Source of the DNA: Bacteroidota bacterium
GTDB lineage: Bacteria; Bacteroidota; Bacteroidia; Chitinophagales; Chitinophagaceae
Reading direction: 5' to 3'
Assembly: GCA_947460595.1 (NCBI GenBank)
Contig: CANHGS010000018.1
Coordinates: 1 to 64,000, forward strand
DNA: 64,000 nt
Part shown: piece after piece, positions 17,411 through 27,258 of the stretch
Layout: the number at the start of each line of letters is the position of its first letter
Position numbering within the stretch: the first letter of the stretch is position 1
The notes under the pieces: model-generated
Databases searched by the model: none
What the model was told of the DNA's origin: nothing
What the model saw: the letters and a program-made list of their open reading frames with translations, nothing else
Made by a program: the position numbers and the translations under genes

Positions 17411-19900
17411 ATGAAGCACTTTGAGTGGAAATCCCTCCTACCCCATGTTATTGCCGTTACGGTCTTTGTTTTAGTAGCGGTTATTTATTGCAAACCTGCC
17501 ATGGAAGGAAAGGTGTTGAGCCAACACGATGTAAGCCAATGGAAGGGCATGGCCCAAGACCTGATGCAGTATAAAGAAAAAACAGGGCATTATCCCCTCT
17601 GGAATAATAATTTATTTGGTGGCATGCCTGCTTATCAAATTGCTATGGAAGCCAACAATCCTGTTTCCGTGATTTATCTGCACAAGATTTTCATGCTCTG
17701 GCTACCCAAACCTATTGGCTATTTCTTTTTGCTCTGTATTGGGTTTTATTTTCTGTCTCAAGTCATTGGTAGCAATTATTGGTTGGGCATCATGGGAGGT
17801 ATTGCTTATGCTTATGCTACTTATAGCCCCATTATTGTTGCCGTTGGTCACGATACCAAGATGCAATCCATGGGATACCTTCCAGCAGTATTAGCCGCTA
17901 TCTGGTTAATTTATCAAAAAAAATATGCTTGGGGACTAGCTTTAACGGCCATTTTTAGTGCCCTATTAGTAGGCATGAATCACTTGCAAGTCACTTACTA
18001 TTTCTTAATACTGGCCTTAGTTATGACCATTGGATTTATCATTCAATGGGTAAAATCAAATGACTATAAACACTTGGGTATTGCCCTTTCTTTGGCCCTT
18101 GTTGGAGGATTATTAGGCGCAGGTTCCAACCTAGTAACCCTAGCCACAACCAGCGAATATTCCAAAGCCACCATGCGTGGTGGAAGTAGTTTAGACACTA
18201 CTGCTATTAAAAACAATCCAACCCAAAAAACAACAGGCTTAAGTACCCAATACGCATTTTTCTATGGTAGTTATGGTCCAGCAGAAACCCTTACGTTTTT
18301 GGTGCCAGGCATTTATGGTGGTAGCTCTAATGGAGAATTAACCGTCAACTCACAAATTGGAAAAGCCGCTATTGAGCGTGGATTCCCAGAAGATCAGGCA
18401 GGACAATTGGCGGGTTATATGGGAACCTATTGGGGTCCACAACCCATGACGTCAGGCCCTGTTTACTTAGGAGCAGTTATCTGTTTCCTATTCATTTTTG
18501 GATTGGTTTATTTAAAAAACTGGCACCGTTGGTGGATTCTTGCGGTCTGTGCCATTGCAGTGATCTTTAGTTGGGGAAGCAATTTTGCCAGCTTTAATGA
18601 ATTTGTATTTAATCACTTACCTCTTTATAACAAATTCCGTGCGCCAAGTATTATTTTAATTCTTCCACAATTGCTCTTCCCTTTATTGAGCGTAATGGCC
18701 ATGCAACAATTGTTGTTTGTGGAGAAAGACAAAAAAGCCGCATTAGCAAAACTCAAACTGTCTGCTTACATCACTGGAGGTGTTTTTGTTCTTGCTGGTT
18801 TACTTTACCTCAGCTTTAGTTATGTTGGCGCCAATGACGATGGCATTAAAGGCATGCTGGGTCAGATTTTCCGGGGTAGCCAAGAAGACACAAACACTTT
18901 TTACAACTTGTTACTTGCAGACAGAAAATCACTCTTTTCCAATGACCTAATCAGAAGTTTGGTTTTGGTTGCTGGAGCGATGGTAATTCTCTATCTCTAT
19001 ATCACAGAAAAAATCAAGTTGAATTATGTGTTAGCAGGATTGGTATTGATCAGCTCCATTGACTTGCTAGCCGTTGGTAGGCGTTATTTGAATGAGAATA
19101 ATTTTCAGGATGAAGCATCTTACAACGAAACCAATTTTAAAGCCAGTCCGGTTGATTTGGAAATCATGAAAGACAGCAGCCGCCCTAGGGTGTTTAATAC
19201 TACAGTAAGTTCTTTTAATGATGCTACTACTGCCTATCACCATCGGGATATTGGCGGCTATAGCCCCGTAAAATTGAGCATAGTAGAGGACCTGCTCAAT
19301 TTTCAGCTGAAGAAACAACCCTTGAACAAGCAAGTTTTGGACATGCTGAATATGAAATATGCCATTGTTCAAAATCCTCAGAATGGACAACCCGCTCTTC
19401 AGGTAAATCCTGAGGCCTTGGGCAATGTTTGGTTTGTAAAACATATACAATATGCTGACCTACCTATTGGGGTCATGCGTGCTATGGATCATTTTAATCC
19501 AAAGGATACCGCTATTGTTGAAGCTGGCTCTAAGAAAGATATTGCATTTGAACCAGTAGCTGATAGCAGCGCTAGTATTAAGTTGGTTAAAAACGATAAT
19601 GACCTAGTGGAATACGCGTCAAATGCAGCAAGCAACCAGTTTGCAGTATTTAGTGAAATCTATTACAACAAGGGCTGGAAGGCTTTTATAGATGGGAAAG
19701 AAACACCTATAGTACAAACCAACTATGTATTGCGTGGTTTAAGCATACCTGCAGGTGCGCATAAAATTGTCTTTGAATTCAAACCTAGTAGTTATTACAA
19801 CAGCAACAAAGCAGCCATTGGCTCTACGGCCATCATTTGGTTATTGGTTTTAGCGGCTATTGCGGCTGGATTTAGAAAACCTAGCACCAAAATGGAATAA
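17411..19900 (+). CDS. YfhO-family membrane protein
   Basis: The 829-aa product is a polytopic inner-membrane protein. About twelve hydrophobic spans lie in residues 10-570, a mostly soluble region at 580-795, and a final span near 800-820 (AIIWLLVLAAIAAGF). The N-terminal LSQHDVSQWKGMAQDLMQY with W-N-N-N-L-F-G-G-M-P-A-Y is typical of Bacteroidota YfhO-like proteins, related to GT-C glycosyltransferases. The family is implicated in glycosylating cell-envelope polymers. The C-terminal region with FSEIYYNKGWKAFIDG fits a periplasmic beta domain. It overlaps the next gene by one base (TAATG), so it heads a three-gene transcript into the glycan island. Confidence 0.85.
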   Translation: MKHFEWKSLLPHVIAVTVFVLVAVIYCKPAMEGKVLSQHDVSQWKGMAQDLMQYKEKTGHYPLWNNNLFGGMPAYQIAMEANNPVSVIYLHKIFMLWLPKPIGYFFLLCIGFYFLSQVIGSNYWLGIMGGIAYAYATYSPIIVAVGHDTKMQSMGYLPAVLAAIWLIYQKKYAWGLALTAIFSALLVGMNHLQVTYYFLILALVMTIGFIIQWVKSNDYKHLGIALSLALVGGLLGAGSNLVTLATTSEYSKATMRGGSSLDTTAIKNNPTQKTTGLSTQYAFFYGSYGPAETLTFLVPGIYGGSSNGELTVNSQIGKAAIERGFPEDQAGQLAGYMGTYWGPQPMTSGPVYLGAVICFLFIFGLVYLKNWHRWWILAVCAIAVIFSWGSNFASFNEFVFNHLPLYNKFRAPSIILILPQLLFPLLSVMAMQQLLFVEKDKKAALAKLKLSAYITGGVFVLAGLLYLSFSYVGANDDGIKGMLGQIFRGSQEDTNTFYNLLLADRKSLFSNDLIRSLVLVAGAMVILYLYITEKIKLNYVLAGLVLISSIDLLAVGRRYLNENNFQDEASYNETNFKASPVDLEIMKDSSRPRVFNTTVSSFNDATTAYHHRDIGGYSPVKLSIVEDLLNFQLKKQPLNKQVLDMLNMKYAIVQNPQNGQPALQVNPEALGNVWFVKHIQYADLPIGVMRAMDHFNPKDTAIVEAGSKKDIAFEPVADSSASIKLVKNDNDLVEYASNAASNQFAVFSEIYYNKGWKAFIDGKETPIVQTNYVLRGLSIPAGAHKIVFEFKPSSYYNSNKAAIGSTAIIWLLVLAAIAAGFRKPSTKME

Positions 19901-21027
19901 TGAATCAAAAGCCCTCTATACTGGCACTGGTATCTTACCGGGTTTTCCCAGCGCAAATGGGAGGGCAAAAATGCATAGCAGCATTTTATCAAGAATTGCA
20001 GACTTTGGTTCAATTAAAACTGGTGGTTTCTAGTGATAATGATTTGACCTTTGCAGAAGGAATTAACTGTTCCAATTATTTGTACAATCATTGGAAAGGT
20101 ATTTACAACCTGCGTTATTTTTGGCGATTAAAGAAAACCATTGATACCCATCAAATTAAACACATTATCATAGAACATAGCTATTTTGGATGGCTAGGCT
20201 GGTTATTGCGTTTGTTTACAAAGGCAGAACTAATTTTAAGGGTCCACAATATTGAAGCCTATCGCTTTAGAGACATGCATCGCAAATGGTGGCCTGTCTA
20301 TTATTTCTATGAACGTTTAATTTGCAAATCAGCCAATAAAATCTGGTTCACCTCACCCAACGACGCAGCTTGGATGCAAGCAGCATGGAAGATTCCAAAA
20401 CACCAATGCTGCGTTTTAAACTATGGGGTTGATGTTGCTTCAGCAGCTGGTTTTATTGAAAAACAACCGTTTAGAAATAAGTTGATTAACCAATACCAAC
20501 TAAACGCCCAAACAAGACTTTTTCTATTCAATGGAACATTGGACTATATTCCCAACACAGACGCATTACGCATTATTATTACAGAATTATTACCAAGATT
20601 AGACAAGCTACAAAAAGGATTCAGAATTTTCATTTGCGGCAATAGGATTACTGATCAATGGAAAAAAGAATTAGAAAGGCACCCACAAATTATTCTAGCA
20701 GGATTTGTACCCGACATTTCTGTGTATTATAAAGGAACAGACTGTTTTATCAATCCTGTAACACTGGGTGGTGGCGTGAAAACAAAATTAGTAGAAGCAC
20801 TAGCTTATAATCAAGACATAATTTCAGTAGTGTCTGGTGCAAAAGGAATTGAGGCAGCGTTTTGTGGTGAGAAACTACAGTTAATTGAGGACTATGACTG
20901 GGATGCTTTTACCAATACTATGATGCAATTAGAGCTGCCCTCCAAAAATGTAACCCCTAGCGCTTTCTACCAAGATTTTAACTGGAAGCATATAGTTGAC
21001 AAAGCCATTTTATCTTTGCAAGCATGA
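19900..21027 (+). CDS. Family 4 glycosyltransferase
   Basis: The 375-aa product has a GT-B fold: the N-terminal domain contains an MGGQKCIAAF loop, and the C-terminal domain contains FNGTLDYIPNTDALRI (about 208-223), AGFVPDISVYYKGTDCFINPV (about 265-285) and the donor-binding GGGVKTKLVEALAYN, which replaces the usual E-x7-E motif in this GT4 group. It probably adds a sugar to a growing surface glycan on the cytoplasmic side. It overlaps YfhO by 1 base and the next GT2 gene by 4 (ATGA), which indicates coupled translation. Confidence 0.88.
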   Translation: MNQKPSILALVSYRVFPAQMGGQKCIAAFYQELQTLVQLKLVVSSDNDLTFAEGINCSNYLYNHWKGIYNLRYFWRLKKTIDTHQIKHIIIEHSYFGWLGWLLRLFTKAELILRVHNIEAYRFRDMHRKWWPVYYFYERLICKSANKIWFTSPNDAAWMQAAWKIPKHQCCVLNYGVDVASAAGFIEKQPFRNKLINQYQLNAQTRLFLFNGTLDYIPNTDALRIIITELLPRLDKLQKGFRIFICGNRITDQWKKELERHPQIILAGFVPDISVYYKGTDCFINPVTLGGGVKTKLVEALAYNQDIISVVSGAKGIEAAFCGEKLQLIEDYDWDAFTNTMMQLELPSKNVTPSAFYQDFNWKHIVDKAILSLQA

Positions 21028-21941
21028 TTGAAAACGCCGTTTCCATATCTGTTGTCATTTGTACCTATAATAGAGCTTCCTATATTCAGGATGCAATGGA
21101 AAGTTTGGTAACACAAACCCTAGACAAGACAGCATTTGAAGTTATCATTGTCAATAATAATTCTACGGATCATACCCAGCAGGTTTGTTTAGATTTTTTA
21201 AGGGCACACCCCGATTATGATTTTCAATATTTGAATGAACCCAAACAAGGAGCATCCTTTGCACGAAATACGGGTGCTGCATTGGCCAAGGGGCAATTGC
21301 TCTGCTTTATGGACGATGACGCAGTGGCTGGCAAAGATTATTTAGAACGCATAGTATATTTTTTTGAATCCCATCCAGACGCTGGGGGTTTGGGGGGGAA
21401 GATCATTCCAAAATATATTCCTGCAGAACCAGCTTGGATGAGCTATTATGTTTCTAGCATGGTGGGAAATTTTGACTATAGTGACACTGTTGAAGTGTTT
21501 AGCCCCAATAAGTATCCGTTAGAATCAAATATGATTATTAGAAAAGCAGATTTTGACGCCATTTCTGGTTTCAATACCGCACTTCCTGGCGTGGTTGGTA
21601 CTTTAAGAATTGGTGGGGAGGGAAAGGACTTCTTTATGCGATTAAAAGCCCTTGGGAGGGTTATCTACTATGATCCAGCCATTGTGGTTCAACACGTAGT
21701 AGAGGTTAGCAAACTAACCCCTGAATACCTATATCGTGTTGCTTCTGGCATGGGTAGAGGTGAAAAAGTAAGGATGAAAGAGATTGGCAGTTTAGCTTAC
21801 TACAAAAAAATTGCTGAATACCTTTTCAAACTTGGCGCAGCCGTGATCTTGGGTTGCAAATATTTTTTGCAAGGGTACCCAAAAAAATTCTGGCCCATTA
21901 TTCAATTCCGCATTGATACTTTGAAAGGATTAATAGAATAA
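21024..21941 (+). CDS. Family 2 glycosyltransferase
   Basis: The 305-aa GT-A enzyme starts with ISVVICTYNRASYIQDAMESL and carries VNNNSTDHTQ (about 42-51), FARNTGAALAKG and the metal-binding FMDDDAVAG (about 97-105). The acceptor-side motif GGEGKDFFMRLKALG is near residues 197-211. A hydrophobic stretch near 265-283 may bind the membrane. It starts within the stop of the GT4 gene (ATGA overlap) and ends head-on against the FkbM gene, with no gap between stops. Confidence 0.9.
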   Translation: MIENAVSISVVICTYNRASYIQDAMESLVTQTLDKTAFEVIIVNNNSTDHTQQVCLDFLRAHPDYDFQYLNEPKQGASFARNTGAALAKGQLLCFMDDDAVAGKDYLERIVYFFESHPDAGGLGGKIIPKYIPAEPAWMSYYVSSMVGNFDYSDTVEVFSPNKYPLESNMIIRKADFDAISGFNTALPGVVGTLRIGGEGKDFFMRLKALGRVIYYDPAIVVQHVVEVSKLTPEYLYRVASGMGRGEKVRMKEIGSLAYYKKIAEYLFKLGAAVILGCKYFLQGYPKKFWPIIQFRIDTLKGLIE

Positions 21942-22901
21942 TTAACTCCTAAACCCATAAATCATACCACAATTAGCCGTAGCATGTGGCAGGTGTAAAA
22001 ATTGAAACCCTGCTTCTTTTAATTGTGCAGCAATTGTCGCATATCCTTTCTCATGCCATTCCACCAAAACACCATCTACCCTATTTAAGAAATTTGTCCC
22101 TTTGAGTGAATCAAAAATGGCATACTCCTCTCCTTCACAATCTATTTTCAATAGTACCGAGCTGTTAGGATATTGCGGTAGCAATTCTTCCAAAACAGAG
22201 ACCATGGAACGCAAGTATACTTCAACGGTTTTCCCAACCTGTTTACCATAAACACTATTATCAGAAGCCATGGTGGATGCAGACAAGAGCCCACTATCAA
22301 ATAGGGCAATCTCCCTTGTTTCAGAAATATTGCTTATACCATATGGGTGTATAAATAATTTGTCTTGCAATTGGGGGTTGAGCGCTAAATTGGCGGTAGC
22401 TTCTTGAAAGGTTTGCGGAAATGGTTCAAACCCATGCACGGCTTTTACTTGTGGGTTATTGGCAAAAAAATGAGCAGCAACACCCACATTCATTCCAATA
22501 TCTAATACCAACAAATCCTGTTTTAATAAATGTACCCCATAAATTTCCTCCTTAAACACTTCAAACAAAACAGCCATATTAGAAAGAGATGCCACTTTGA
22601 ATTTTAATCCCGCAATTTGAGCAATAAAGCAGTCCTGCTGTGCATTTGAAACGGTTACTTTAGTATTTTGTAGCAGTTCTATTAAATGATTGATAGAAAA
22701 CTCAAATTGGGGCAATTGTGCTATGGCAATCTTATTTCCTGTTTCTTGAAAAACCACCCATTGCCCCTTTCTTTTTAGGCCTTGAATCTGTTTGAGCCCC
22801 GCATTCTGAAAAGCCAATGCGTAAGCCATCTTGATTGACATAAATTTCAATAAGCAATACAGGAACAAGATTCCTTTTATAAGCGTTCGGGTTAATTTCA
22901 T
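21942..22901 (-). CDS. FkbM-family methyltransferase
   Basis: The 319-aa protein shows a SAM-binding motif I in LVLDIGMNVGVAAHFFAN (about 128-145), followed by VHGFEPFPQTF and the FkbM signature VLLKIDCEGEEYAIFDSL (about 252-269). A hydrophobic N-terminus (residues 8-30) may anchor it. FkbM proteins methylate hydroxyl groups, often on sugars, which fits the setting. It overlaps the GT2 gene upstream by 4 bp (ATGA). Confidence 0.85.
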   Translation of the reverse strand: MKLTRTLIKGILFLYCLLKFMSIKMAYALAFQNAGLKQIQGLKRKGQWVVFQETGNKIAIAQLPQFEFSINHLIELLQNTKVTVSNAQQDCFIAQIAGLKFKVASLSNMAVLFEVFKEEIYGVHLLKQDLLVLDIGMNVGVAAHFFANNPQVKAVHGFEPFPQTFQEATANLALNPQLQDKLFIHPYGISNISETREIALFDSGLLSASTMASDNSVYGKQVGKTVEVYLRSMVSVLEELLPQYPNSSVLLKIDCEGEEYAIFDSLKGTNFLNRVDGVLVEWHEKGYATIAAQLKEAGFQFLHLPHATANCGMIYGFRS

Positions 22902-23755
22902 GATTGTTTTTTTCCCATTTTATGAAAGACAAAATCATAGATAGCACGTAATGCATTGCTATAAACTGCGGCTAATTGATGGTGATAGATCAAATTGTTT
23001 TTCAAAATCTTCATATTGGAAAGGAGTAAGGTTCTCTGTGCCCCTTTTACATAAGGACTTCTAAACAACAATTCTAATCCATTACGCAATATATAATAGA
23101 CCCTGATAGGGGCGTGTAAAATCCTAGCGCTTGATTGTAGATTTTTTAAAGACCTGCCCGTCTTCAAGTATCCAATTCTGTGTTGCAAAACAATGTCTGC
23201 AAACAAAAGATTTCTATACCCTTTTTCTATTACCCTAAAGGAAAACTCCGTGTCTACAAAATCAATAAACAATGTTTCATCAAATAGTCCAATGGCGGCT
23301 ATATGACTTAGGTCTAAAATAGTACCAGAAGTAATGAGGTTATTGGTCTCTTGTGGCAAGGCAGTAATAGGCGTAAAATCAGGCTGGCAATTAGCACCAA
23401 ACTGTACCACTTTATCCATTTGATTTTCCTGTACTTTTTGCCAATACGCTAACATTTGGCCTGGCTGGAATCCAGTATCCTGATCCATGGTCAACAAGTA
23501 TCTATAATCCATGGATTGGGCGGCTTCAATAGCTTGGTTTAATCGTTCAGCAATACCCCTATTTTCTCCAAAAAAACGATACTGCATTTTATTGGAAGCT
23601 TCTTTTGAAAGCGCCTCTTCTAAACCTAAGGAGGGCGTTTCACTATTGTCCAATAATAACAGTTGGTCTACAACAGACAAATAGCTGTGAAGATGCTCCA
23701 TTAGAGCACTGGTATCAGGATGATACAAGATAACCACTCCCATCAATTTGTCCAT
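22898..23755 (-). CDS. Rhamnosyltransferase-like family 2 glycosyltransferase
   Basis: The 285-aa GT2 protein begins GVVILYHPDTSALMEHL and has LLLDNSETPS near residues 34-43, FFGENRGIAERLNQAIEAA near 61-79, the DxD-type LLTMDQDTGF (about 87-96) and IDFVDTEFSFRVIEKGYR near 174-191. These match the RfbF/RfbN-like rhamnosyltransferase group; the donor sugar is an inference. It is the first of a two-gene unit with the FkbM methyltransferase. The 126 bp to the divergent methyltransferase gene at 23882 presumably hold promoters for both sides, but no box was convincing. Confidence 0.85.
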   Translation of the reverse strand: MDKLMGVVILYHPDTSALMEHLHSYLSVVDQLLLLDNSETPSLGLEEALSKEASNKMQYRFFGENRGIAERLNQAIEAAQSMDYRYLLTMDQDTGFQPGQMLAYWQKVQENQMDKVVQFGANCQPDFTPITALPQETNNLITSGTILDLSHIAAIGLFDETLFIDFVDTEFSFRVIEKGYRNLLFADIVLQHRIGYLKTGRSLKNLQSSARILHAPIRVYYILRNGLELLFRSPYVKGAQRTLLLSNMKILKNNLIYHHQLAAVYSNALRAIYDFVFHKMGKKQS

Positions 23756-23881
23756 GTGTAAGTATTGTACGCTGCTAAGATAACAAACCCAAGGCAGAAA
23801 GGTAAATTAGGAGGAAATACCAAGCAATTGACAAGGCCACCCAATTTATGATTAAATTGCCGTTAATTCAACAGACCAACC

Positions 23882-24637
23882 ATGGCCATCAAGGACTATA
23901 TTATCACTGGAATTTCCTATCTCAAGCGGAAAAACAAGCGAAAGCTCATTGGGCATGCTTTGCAATTTAGCAATCAAACGGGTATTGAAATAGGAGGCCC
24001 TAGTGACTTATTTAAAGTAAAGGGGCAACTACCGGTTTATTTATTTGCAGACCGCGTAGATGGCGTCAATTTTAGCAATGCCACCATTTGGGAGGGGCAG
24101 CTCAAAGAAGGGGAACATTATCAGTATTATAAAAATAAGACAGGGTACCAGTATATTGCTGAAGCTTCTGATTTAGACTTTGTAACAGATGCCCAATATG
24201 ATTTTGTACTTTCCTGTCATTCCTTAGAACACGTGGCCAACCCCTTGAAAGCTATCATGGGTTGGAAGCGTATTATAAAAACTGGCGGAAAACTAGCCCT
24301 GGTTTTACCCGATAAAGAATACACATTTGACATTAAAAGACCCTATACCCAATTTGAGCATTTGTTAGATGACTATCAAAGGAATACCCCAGAATCGGAT
24401 GCTACGCATTTTGAAGAAGTAATTGCCTTGCACGATTTTAGCAAAGACCATTTTCTACAATCAAAACAAGACTTAGAAAAAAGAACCATGCTAAACCTAG
24501 AAAACAGGGCCGTGCACCACCATGTTTTCAGTTTAGAACTTGTTGCTGAGATGTTAGAATGGGCTGGATTTGAGATTGCTTGGCAACAGACAGCTGCCCC
24601 CCACCATTTAATCACCATTGCAAGAAAAAAAGCATGA
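23882..24637 (+). CDS. Class I SAM-dependent methyltransferase
   Basis: The 251-aa protein has a methyltransferase fold with an unusual motif I region (TGIEIGGPSDLFKV near 31-44), the later core motif YDFVLSCHSLEHVANPLKAI (about 100-119) and GGKLALVLPDKEYTFD (about 130-145), as in type 11 methyltransferases of glycan loci. It heads a coupled set: its stop overlaps the next start by 4 bp. Substrate unknown, probably a sugar. Confidence 0.8.
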   Translation: MAIKDYIITGISYLKRKNKRKLIGHALQFSNQTGIEIGGPSDLFKVKGQLPVYLFADRVDGVNFSNATIWEGQLKEGEHYQYYKNKTGYQYIAEASDLDFVTDAQYDFVLSCHSLEHVANPLKAIMGWKRIIKTGGKLALVLPDKEYTFDIKRPYTQFEHLLDDYQRNTPESDATHFEEVIALHDFSKDHFLQSKQDLEKRTMLNLENRAVHHHVFSLELVAEMLEWAGFEIAWQQTAAPHHLITIARKKA

Positions 24638-25425
24638 ACCAACTTGAACAGTATTTTGAGCAGAATCAGCAAAGACTGATGCACAAATACCAACACTATT
24701 TTGACATCTACGATAGGTATTTTAGCCGCTTTAGAAATAAGCCCATCACCATTGTTGAGATTGGGGTTTCACATGGAGGCAGTTTGCAAATGTGGAAGGA
24801 GTATTTTGGACCGCAGGCCATTATATGGGGAATTGACATTGATCCAAGATGCAAGTCTATGGAAGAAGAAAATATCCATGTCTTAATTGGGTCACAATCA
24901 GATCCTACTTTTCTAAAATCCGTTTATGAACAAACGGGGCCCATAGATATTTTGATTGATGACGGTGGCCACACCCAAGACCAACAAAGAATTAGTTTTG
25001 AATCTCTATTCCAACACATACAACCCAACGGGATTTATTTATGTGAGGACACCCATACTTCTTACTGGAATATTTATGGTGGGGGGCATAAAAGACGAGG
25101 CAGTTTTACGGAATATTCAAAAAATCTGATTGATTTGATTAATGCCCATCACTCAGAACAATCTTCATTGCTAGTAACTGAATTTACTAAAACTGCTAAC
25201 ACCATTCATTTTTATGATTCAGTCATTGTCATTGAGAAACAACCAAGACCTGCCCCCAAACCAAAAATGACGGGTAAACCCTCTTTTGACGCTTCTCCTT
25301 CTAAAAAAAATATGGCCGAAAAAGTAGAAATGCATTTTCTGTTAAAGACCAATAAACTATTGCAGTCAATTGGACTTCGCGGATATGCCATTAATAGAAT
25401 GATTGACCTTTGTTCTAAAAAATAA
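24634..25425 (+). CDS. CmcI-like SAM-dependent methyltransferase/hydroxylase
   Basis: The start is set at ATG 24634, which overlaps the previous stop (ATGA), giving 263 aa. Motif I is ITIVEIGVSHGGSLQMWKEYF (about 33-53), followed by WGIDIDPRCKS and an acidic IDILIDDGGHTQDQQ (about 104-118). LCEDTHTSYW near 141-150 is typical of the cephalosporin hydroxylase/CmcI-type family found in polysaccharide clusters. The C-terminal 60 residues are basic and less conserved. It lies between a methyltransferase and a GT2 gene (3-bp gap). Confidence 0.8.
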   Translation: MNQLEQYFEQNQQRLMHKYQHYFDIYDRYFSRFRNKPITIVEIGVSHGGSLQMWKEYFGPQAIIWGIDIDPRCKSMEEENIHVLIGSQSDPTFLKSVYEQTGPIDILIDDGGHTQDQQRISFESLFQHIQPNGIYLCEDTHTSYWNIYGGGHKRRGSFTEYSKNLIDLINAHHSEQSSLLVTEFTKTANTIHFYDSVIVIEKQPRPAPKPKMTGKPSFDASPSKKNMAEKVEMHFLLKTNKLLQSIGLRGYAINRMIDLCSKK

Positions 25426-25428
25426 TAC

Positions 25429-26418
25429 ATGCCCGGTTTTTCAATTATCATACCATTTAAAACAGGTAAAGCTTATTTGAGGGAATGCATACACAGTGCC
25501 TTATTGCAAACCCATGAAGACTTTGAGATTATTATTCTGGCAGACAATACCAGCAATCAGGATGGTGCTTTAGATGCCATTTGGGCTTTAAAAGACGCTA
25601 GAATTCGCATTGAAACCTCAATAGAAAATTTAAATATTTTAGAAAATTGGGGAAGAATCAAAGATCTTCCCAAAAAAGAATTCATGACCATTCTTGGTTA
25701 TGATGACCTATTGTCAAAAGACTTTTTGAAACTGATTACAACAATGATTCAGGAAGACCCTGAAGCTAGTTTATACCATACCCATTTCAATTATATTAAT
25801 GCTGAAGGAAATAACATCAAACCCTGCTTACCCCTTCCTGAAAGGCTTTCGGCTGATTTGTATTTGACTTTGAGTTTGGAAGACAAAATAAGTGTGATGG
25901 CTACTGGCTATGTATTCAGGTCTGAAGACTATAACCGTTTAGGTGGAATTCCTATTAACTATCCCAATCTTATCTATGCTGATTTACAATTATGGATAGA
26001 ACTTTCTAGCATCTCTTATTTAAAAGTCTCCCCTCAAATTGCTTTCTCTTTTCGCATTCACGCAAGTGTCACTAAAACCTCCAAGAACAGAATCATTTTG
26101 GATGCATTCATAGTATACCTAAAATACTTAAAACAGCTACAAAATACCAGCGCATCTTTTGAAAACGCTTTGAAAAAATGGGGGCAGGGATTTGTCAACA
26201 ATAGCACAAGGGCCTTGGTACACAGATTATTGAAGACAGAAAAAAAGTACAGAGACCAATTAAGTATTCAGGAAATTTTTCACGGCCTTGAACCAGCTAT
26301 TTTGGATTTGGGATTAGACTTTTTACCCAAACAAATCAAAGGGATACAACCGGCCATTTGGATTGACCGCTATGACCTAATGCATCAGTTATTTATTGGT
26401 TTTCAGAAATTGAAGTAA
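25429..26418 (+). CDS. Family 2 glycosyltransferase
   Basis: The 329-aa protein starts FSIIIPFKTGKAYLRECI, has IILADNTSNQDGALDAI near residues 34-50, NILENWGRI, and the DxD-equivalent TILGYDDLLSKDF (about 87-99). These place it in GT2 with a GT-A fold. The 330-residue length with a helical C-terminal region is common for glycan-island GT2 proteins. It is the third gene of the plus-strand set begun at 23882 and converges on the next GT2 gene with 4 bp between coding ends. Confidence 0.87.
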   Translation: MPGFSIIIPFKTGKAYLRECIHSALLQTHEDFEIIILADNTSNQDGALDAIWALKDARIRIETSIENLNILENWGRIKDLPKKEFMTILGYDDLLSKDFLKLITTMIQEDPEASLYHTHFNYINAEGNNIKPCLPLPERLSADLYLTLSLEDKISVMATGYVFRSEDYNRLGGIPINYPNLIYADLQLWIELSSISYLKVSPQIAFSFRIHASVTKTSKNRIILDAFIVYLKYLKQLQNTSASFENALKKWGQGFVNNSTRALVHRLLKTEKKYRDQLSIQEIFHGLEPAILDLGLDFLPKQIKGIQPAIWIDRYDLMHQLFIGFQKLK

Positions 26419-26422
26419 TCAC

Positions 26423-27196
26423 CTATTTGAAAAGACTCGCCTTTAGTCTGTATAGGAATTTTCCAAAAGCAGAACCCATTAGATAATACAACAACTTTAA
26501 ACGGAATTGCCAAAGCCTGCAGGCTATACTATAGCCAAAATGAGATTCATATACTTTAATATTTTCCTTCAATGACTTTAGATAGGCCGTAGTACTAACC
26601 CCCTTATCATCAAAGCGGATTAAGGTTTCTGGCAGGAATGCATAGGGTTCAAGTATTAGCCTACATAGTAAGTCATAATCCATGGCTATTGCATGATCCA
26701 ATGAAAATAAGCCTACCCTTTCATAGGCGGCTGATTTTAAAAAATAAGTGGGATGAGATACCGAACGCATCCCCTTGTATAATTGTTTTGCATTAAAAGG
26801 TACGCCCACTTGTACCCAAATCCCTCCCCTTTTCATTTCAATTTTTCCAGAAATCCAACTGGTATTGGGATTTGTTTTAAAGAACGCTTTTACGGAAGAC
26901 AAAACTTGATTGGAATAATAGAGATCCCCTGAATTAAGCAAGTGAATGATATCTCCATTGGCATGATTTATTCCCTTATTAAAAGCGTCTGAAATGCCTT
27001 TATCCCTTTCATTGATCCATCTTCTATAGCTTGGCTGTGGCTGGTTGTCTAACCAATCCGCAATCTGGGGTTCTGTAGAGCCATTTATAATCAAGTGTTC
27101 AAAAGGCAGTAGTATTTGCGCATCAACCGCAGCACAAGTGTTTTGCAAGTCAGTTAGGTTGTTGAAACAGATAGTTACTACCGTAATCCTTTCCAT
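26423..27196 (-). CDS. Family 2 glycosyltransferase (WcaA/colanic-type)
   Basis: The start is set at ATG 27196 (MERITVVTICFNN). The longer frame to 27259 would reach the divergent flippase start. The 257-aa product has VVTICFNNLTDLQNT, HLIINGSTEPQ, RRWINERDKGISDAFNKGIN (about 56-75) and the DxD-type HLLNSGDLYYSN (about 84-95), the pattern of GT2 enzymes in colanic-acid-type clusters. It is transcribed against its neighbours within the island, 62 bp from the flippase start. Confidence 0.88.
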   Translation of the reverse strand: MERITVVTICFNNLTDLQNTCAAVDAQILLPFEHLIINGSTEPQIADWLDNQPQPSYRRWINERDKGISDAFNKGINHANGDIIHLLNSGDLYYSNQVLSSVKAFFKTNPNTSWISGKIEMKRGGIWVQVGVPFNAKQLYKGMRSVSHPTYFLKSAAYERVGLFSLDHAIAMDYDLLCRLILEPYAFLPETLIRFDDKGVSTTAYLKSLKENIKVYESHFGYSIACRLWQFRLKLLYYLMGSAFGKFLYRLKASLFK

Positions 27197-27258
27197 AGTA
27201 CGAAAATAAGCCCATTTGGCCAGAACTGCAATCGGCTTAATTCCAATATCTTTGTCCA